A stretch of 23,143 nucleotides of DNA from the NCBI GenBank assembly GCA_000969725.1, contig JXSR01S002942.1; one strand, 5' to 3'. The position numbers were made by a program, and so were the translations under genes. The notes under the pieces were generated by a model. The model ran no database searches and was not told where the DNA came from. It was given only the letters and a program-made list of their open reading frames with translations. The DNA is from Ophiothrix spiculata. Its lineage: Eukaryota; Echinodermata; Ophiuroidea; Amphilepidida; Ophiotrichidae. Below, piece after piece: positions 18,818 through 23,143 of the stretch. How positions within the stretch are numbered: position 1 is the stretch's first letter; each line of letters starts with the position of its first letter.

Positions 18818-19055
18818 ATACCTATAGATGACTTGACACTAATGTCTTTAAACACGGGTAAGGAGCTAGTCCACAGATATGCATGAGAGAACAACAAAAG
18901 ATTGCTGCACATTTCAATAGCCCTACTTGATTTGGTGTGAATAAATGTGTCATAAATAAAACCTTCTGCGCATGCAAAATACCGGGCAAGGAACAATGGA
19001 TATGACCACATACACTGCCGGGCATGACGTCCTATGTCAACACATCTATAGGTAT
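18818..19055. mobile_element. MITE-like element with ATACCTATAGATG ends
   Basis: ATACCTATAGATGACTTGAC at the left is matched in reverse complement by GTCAACACATCTATAGGTAT at the right. TTAA lies 1-2 bases away on both sides, which might mean a TTAA target site, but the alignment is not exact. About 238 bp, with no transposase. Confidence 0.65.
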
Positions 19056-19699
19056 TAATCATTTTACTAGATTCTATTTAGAGAAGCCAAACAAAACTAT
19101 ACTATGAGCAATTTCAGCGACTTATATTCCGTCCAATAAACAAGTCAATTTGAAATTGAAATATATACATTACCTCTTTCCACTCAATGATATTCCGTCC
19201 ATTCTAGTCTGATCCTTGTATATAACAATATATAGTCCAATATTTGTATATAGCAACAATAAGATTTTTTTTTTATAAAAAGAAACTAATTTTCTTCCAA
19301 AAATTCTCCATTCATTTGGAACTGAGATTTCACTGATGTACTATAGGAATTGAAAATTATTTGTAAAATAGGTGAAAATCTTCGACTCTCTTGAATGCAA
19401 ACTGATTGTTCCGTCCATTTTATTGATCAGATCCATGTATTATATAACTGTCCAGTATGGATGTGTATAGAGAAAGAGCTTACAAGTTCTTTATTTTGCA
19501 TAAGAATGTTGTATAGCGCCAGTTAGTTATATAGCACTTGTGCTCTAGTTGCCTTTGAAGCACATGTGCTCTAGTTATGTATTAAAGCTTACTTCATGAT
19601 TCAGCATCTCCGGTGTGTGGTTGTGAGTTCAGTGTCTCCCGAGTTATTTCCTTAATATTGGCGTAGCAATTCCATCCAAAATTACCAAATCTATGTACT

Positions 19700-19907
19700 T
19701 ATAGTCGCGTGAAGAAAACCTTTTCATTTTTACGCGTCTGGTGCGCCGAGATTAAAGTTCAAACGCAACTCACGCGATACTTGTGAGCTCGCGTGATTTG
19801 TCTGGTCTGTTGCTGTGCGACTTGATGATTGATTTGATTGGTTTGTTGTTCACGCACGGTGCATTTTGGTCCCGCCCAGAATGAAAAGGTTTTTTCAGAT
19901 GACTATA
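19700..19907. mobile_element. MITE-like element with ~28-bp inverted repeats
   Basis: TATAGTCGCGTGAAGAAAAC then CTTTTCATT at the left is mirrored by AATGAAAAGGTTTTTTCAGA then TGACTATA at the right. The interior is richer in CG (ACGCGTC, CACGCGATAC, GAGCTCGCGTG) than the flanks, marking it as foreign to its surroundings. Confidence 0.72.
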
Positions 19908-19988
19908 GGGGCCACTTCAAAAGTCAACTATTGTTTATTCCAGTTGAACCAACAGGTAAACCGCTGGTTGAGTTTTGAAGTGGACCCT
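19908..19988. repeat. Hairpin abutting the preceding element
   Basis: GGGGCCACTTCAAAAGTCAAC is reverse-complementary, with three mismatches, to GTTGAGTTTTGAAGTGGACC and the following CT at 19967-19988. It starts at the very base where the preceding inverted repeat ends. Confidence 0.65.
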
Positions 19989-20426
19989 AACATAACATTT
20001 TGTATAAAGTTTATATATTGTAACTGTATGTAAGATTCAAGCATGTGCAAAAGCCAATAATAATTAGTGATTACTCCGTCCAATTGCCTGTGTGTACATG
20101 ACCGAAATGGATCTTTTGTATGAAGCCACACATCTTTTATTCAGTTAAAAGTTATTTTTATGTCACTTGTTAATATCCAAATATCAAGGTTATTGAAAAT
20201 TCCTTGAATTTAGGAATTTGTTTTAATTTAGGAAGACAAGTGTCTTGTTAAAGGTGTGTCTTATGTAAAATTTTCTTCTTTTTGAGAAAATTTGCTTCAT
20301 CAGAGATGTATTATTTTATTTTGAAATTACTATAAATAAATATAATCTTCAGGAGTTTCAACTCCTTATATTGAAAAGTTATGTATTATTGTGTACATGA
20401 ATTTATTATAAAATGATAGGGAATCC

Positions 20427-20571
20427 ATATATGTGGGCTGCGGTGGAAAAAAGTATGCACTTGTCGTCTAGTACATGTTGCTCATTGAAGCATATCTTAT
20501 ATACATAGATATGCTATTAAGAGCTATATTTAGATGTTTGCATCCTTTTTTACACCACAGCCCACATATAT
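20427..20571. repeat. 145-bp nested hairpin (foldback)
   Basis: The outer arms are ATATATGTGGGCTGCGGTGG...AAAAAAGTATGCA and TTGCATCCTTTTTTACACCA then CAGCCCACATATAT, about 33 bases each. An inner pair, AGCATATCT with AGATATGCT, lies at about 20489-20515. It is either a tiny MITE or a long RNA hairpin if transcribed in the 3'UTR. Confidence 0.72.
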
Positions 20572-21332
20572 TTTAAAATCGACTTATGTCTGCAGAAAGT
20601 TATGATGAATAATAGTAACAAAGTTCCGTCCAACATTCTTGACAGCTAAAGACGTTAATAAAATGATTGAATTCAGCTAAATTTACCAGCATTTGATCAT
20701 TTGCAAGTGAAATAATACATTTGGTAGTATTATGTGCACTTAGTAAGTTAATTTTTTTTTTAAAGAGCAAAAGTGGAATTATATGATGATTTTGCATAGC
20801 GGTTTGAATATTCTGTCGTAAAATGTATGTAGGCCTATATGACATTTTAAATTATTTTTTGTAATGATATGTATGCCTATGTGATAAACTTTTACATAGC
20901 AAATTAAAGTTAAATTACAGCATCATAAATAAAGCAATTAATAATAACAATAATAAAAAAATAAGTAACCAAATCAGTTTGGATGATGAATGACCTTGTT
21001 TTGATTCTGACCAGGGATGTGTTTGAAACATGATCTTGAAACTAACTAGAGCACATCTAAGTGATGTAAGTCGTAGTGAGCAGGATCTTAAAGTGACATG
21101 ATGGCTAACTACAGTACGAGTGGACATGGCAAAGTCTAGGTGGATGCGGTGGTAGGTTTACTCAAAACTGAAGCCAGAAGGGAGTGCTGTTACCGCTGAT
21201 TTAAATATTTCAATTGGTGATGCTAAATCACTGTATGAATTCAGTTGCCAGTATCTAGAAAAAAGGGAAATAGCTAAATAAAAGGCCCTGAATAATTTTT
21301 TTTTTTTCATCCCGAAAGAATCTATAAAACTG

Positions 21333-21363
21333 GACAAACCAACGAATGTTTCGTTGGTTTGTC
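21333..21363. repeat. Perfect 14-bp inverted repeat with 3-base loop
   Basis: GACAAACCAACGAA, TGT, then the exact reverse complement TTCGTTGGTTTGTC. It lies about 35 bases before the satellite array. Same stem/loop form as 562-598 but unrelated in sequence. Confidence 0.88.
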
Positions 21364-21396
21364 TACCTTATTCAACTGTGAAAGAAACAAGAAAAT

Positions 21397-22866
21397 TTGA
21401 AAAAAATGAAACCTCCCTTCATCAGGTAACATGAAAAGCGAAAATGAAACCTACCTTCATCAGGTAACATGAAAGCCTTTCAAAATGAAACCTTCCTTCA
21501 TCAGGTAACATGAAAAGCTTTCAAAAAATAAAACCTACTTTCATCAGGTAACATGAAAAGCTTTCAAAAAATGAAACCTACCTTCATTATGTAACAGAAA
21601 AAGCTTTCAAAAAATAAAACCTACTTTCATCAGATAACAAGAAAACCTTTCAACCTTCATCAGGTAACCAAGCTTTCAAAAATAGAACCTACCTTCATAA
21701 GGTAACATGAAAAGATTTCAAAAAATGAAACCTACCTTAATCAGGTAAGAAGAAAAGCTTTCAAAAATAAAACCTACCTTCATCTGGTATCATGAGAAGC
21801 TTTCAAAAACAAAACCTACCTTCATCAGGTATCATGAAAAGCTTTCAAAAATAAAACCTATCTTCATCAGGTAACATGAAAAGCTTTCAAAAAATGAAAC
21901 CTACCTTCATCAGGTAAGAAAAGCTTTCAAAAATAAAACGTACTTTCATCAGGTATCATGAAAAGCTTTCAAAAATTAAACCTTCCTTCATCAGGTAACA
22001 TGAAAAGCTTTCAAAAAATAAACCTACCTTCATCAGGTAACAAAGTTTTCAAAAATAGAACCTGCCTTCATCAGGTAACATGAAAAGCTTTCAAAAAAAT
22101 GAAACCTACCTTCATCAGGTAACAACCTTTCAAAAAATAAAACCTACCTTTATCAGGTAACATGAAAAGCTTTCAAAAAATAAAACCTACCTTCATCAGG
22201 TATCAAGCTTTCAAAAAATAGAACCTACCTTCATCAGGTAACATAACAAGAAAAATAAAACCTACCTTCATCAGGTATCATGAGAAGCTTTCAAAAACAA
22301 AACCTACCTTCATCAGGTATCATGAAAAGCTTTCAAAAATAAAACCTATCTTCATCAGGTAACATGAAAAGCTTTCAAAAAATGAAACCTACCTTCATCA
22401 GGTAACAACCTTTCAAAAAATAAAACCTACCTTTTATCAGGTAACATGAAAAGCTTTCAAAAAATAAAACCTACCTTCATCAGGTATCAAGCTTTCAAAA
22501 AATAGAACCTACCTTCATCAGGTAACAAAGTTTTCAAAAAATGAAACCTACCTTCATCAGGTAAGAAAAGCTTTCAAAAATAAAACCTACCTTCTTCAGG
22601 TATCATGAAAAGCTTTCAAAAACAAAACCTACCTTCATCAGGTATCATGAAAAGCTCTCAAAAATAAAACCTATCTTCATCAGGTAACAAGAAAAGCTTT
22701 CAAAAAACGAAACCTTCCTTCATCAGGTAACCAAGTTTTCAAAAATAGAACCTACCTTCATCAGGTAACATGAAAAGCTTTCAAAAAATGAAACCTACCT
22801 TCATCAGTTAAAATAAAATGCTTTCAAAAAAATAAAACATACCTTCATCAGGTAACAAGCTTTCAA
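21397..22866. repeat. Satellite array, 36 monomers of about 41 bp
   Basis: By hand count there are 36 monomers built on AAAACCTACCTTCATCAGGT followed by AACATGAAAAGCTTTCAAAA. Each contains the inverted pair TACCT..AGGTA and, when intact, the near-palindrome TGAAAAGCTTTCA. Some units lose CATGAA. Four consecutive variant monomers starting near 21770 recur near 22258 (offset 488) and partly near 22583 (further 325), so the array also grew by multi-monomer blocks. Confidence 0.95.
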
Positions 22867-22867
22867 T

Positions 22868-23143
22868 AGATGGGGTCACCATTGACACTTTTGATCGCTG
22901 GTCCAAGACGAACATTTTGAGACCTAAACTTTTGAAATCGGACAAAGTTGAAAATTTGACCTTTCTTTTGACCTTTGACCCCCAGGGAAAGGTCGGACGA
23001 TGGGGTCACCATGCACACTTTTGATCGCTGGTCAAAGACAAACATTTTGAGACCTTAACCTTTGAAATCGGACAAAGTTGAAAATTTGACCTTTGACCCC
23101 CAGGGAAAGGTCGGACGATGGGGTCACCATTGACACTTTTGAT
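22868..23143. repeat. 118/130-bp tandem repeat running off the window, with DR1-like motifs
   Basis: GATGGGGTCACCAT begins units at about 22869, 22999 and 23117. The first unit is 12 bases longer because CTTTCTTTTGAC is inserted by local duplication. Each complete unit contains TGACCTTTGACCC (22969-22981 and 23087-23099), a direct repeat of the nuclear-receptor half-site with one base between. The array continues beyond the window. Confidence 0.92.

Larger units (their letters stand above)
17816..21332 (+). other. Putative 3'UTR and downstream flank, no gene
   Basis: No coding exon is recognisable. Candidate AATAAA poly(A) signals lie at 18940, 18955, 19135 and 20335 among others; the sequence cannot say which is used. 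The stretch carries several foldback elements, listed separately, and five CCGTCCA motifs. Open frames here are short and show no protein signature. Confidence 0.5.

Noticed and set aside
18101..19062. Open frames downstream of the stop as a second gene
   Set aside because: They fall in foldback elements, lack recognisable domains and have no supported exon structure.
21397..22866. CRISPR array
   Set aside because: The short-period repeats have no unique spacers between constant repeats, and the genome is eukaryotic with introns; this is a satellite.

Overview
The window is animal nuclear DNA. It is AT-rich, with short exons flanked by GT..AG splice sites, introns of about 0.35 to 1.7 kb, and many LINE, SINE and foldback-transposon remnants. 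One gene is supported: the 3' half of a plus-strand axonemal dynein heavy chain. The gene type and repeat load suggest a marine invertebrate, perhaps an echinoderm or hemichordate; this is inference only.

Gene: fifteen exons between 206 and 17163 join in frame, with every splice phase compatible. They encode about 970 residues: the segment after the microtubule-binding stalk, AAA6, and the C-terminal domain to the stop codon at 17161-17163. Wording such as [12 protein letters not shown] followed by a GGGGSG loop suggests a DNAH14-like single-headed inner-arm chain, but the paralogue is not certain. The start and motor core lie upstream of the window.

Layout: 1-393 holds tandem copies of one exon end. 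693-9066 holds exons B to J with introns carrying foldback elements, a hAT-type element with an 8-bp target duplication, two LINE tails and a SINE. 9868-11360 holds two near-identical copies of one exon on either side of a 50-N gap. 12971-17163 holds the last four exons. 17174-17815 holds extra copies of the terminal exon end. 17.8-21.4 kb is 3'UTR or flank with several foldbacks. 21397-22866 is a satellite of 36 monomers. 22868 to the end is a second, longer tandem repeat containing DR1-like motifs.

Most unusual: four exons (A, H, K, O) are each followed at once by tandem copies of their own 3' part plus only 7-13 bases of the next intron or flank. The copies mostly keep the reading frame, and in exons K and O the differences are nearly all synonymous. 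This could be a real recurrent duplication process or haplotypes misjoined in assembly; the sequence alone cannot decide. No second protein-coding gene, tRNA, rRNA or CRISPR array was found.
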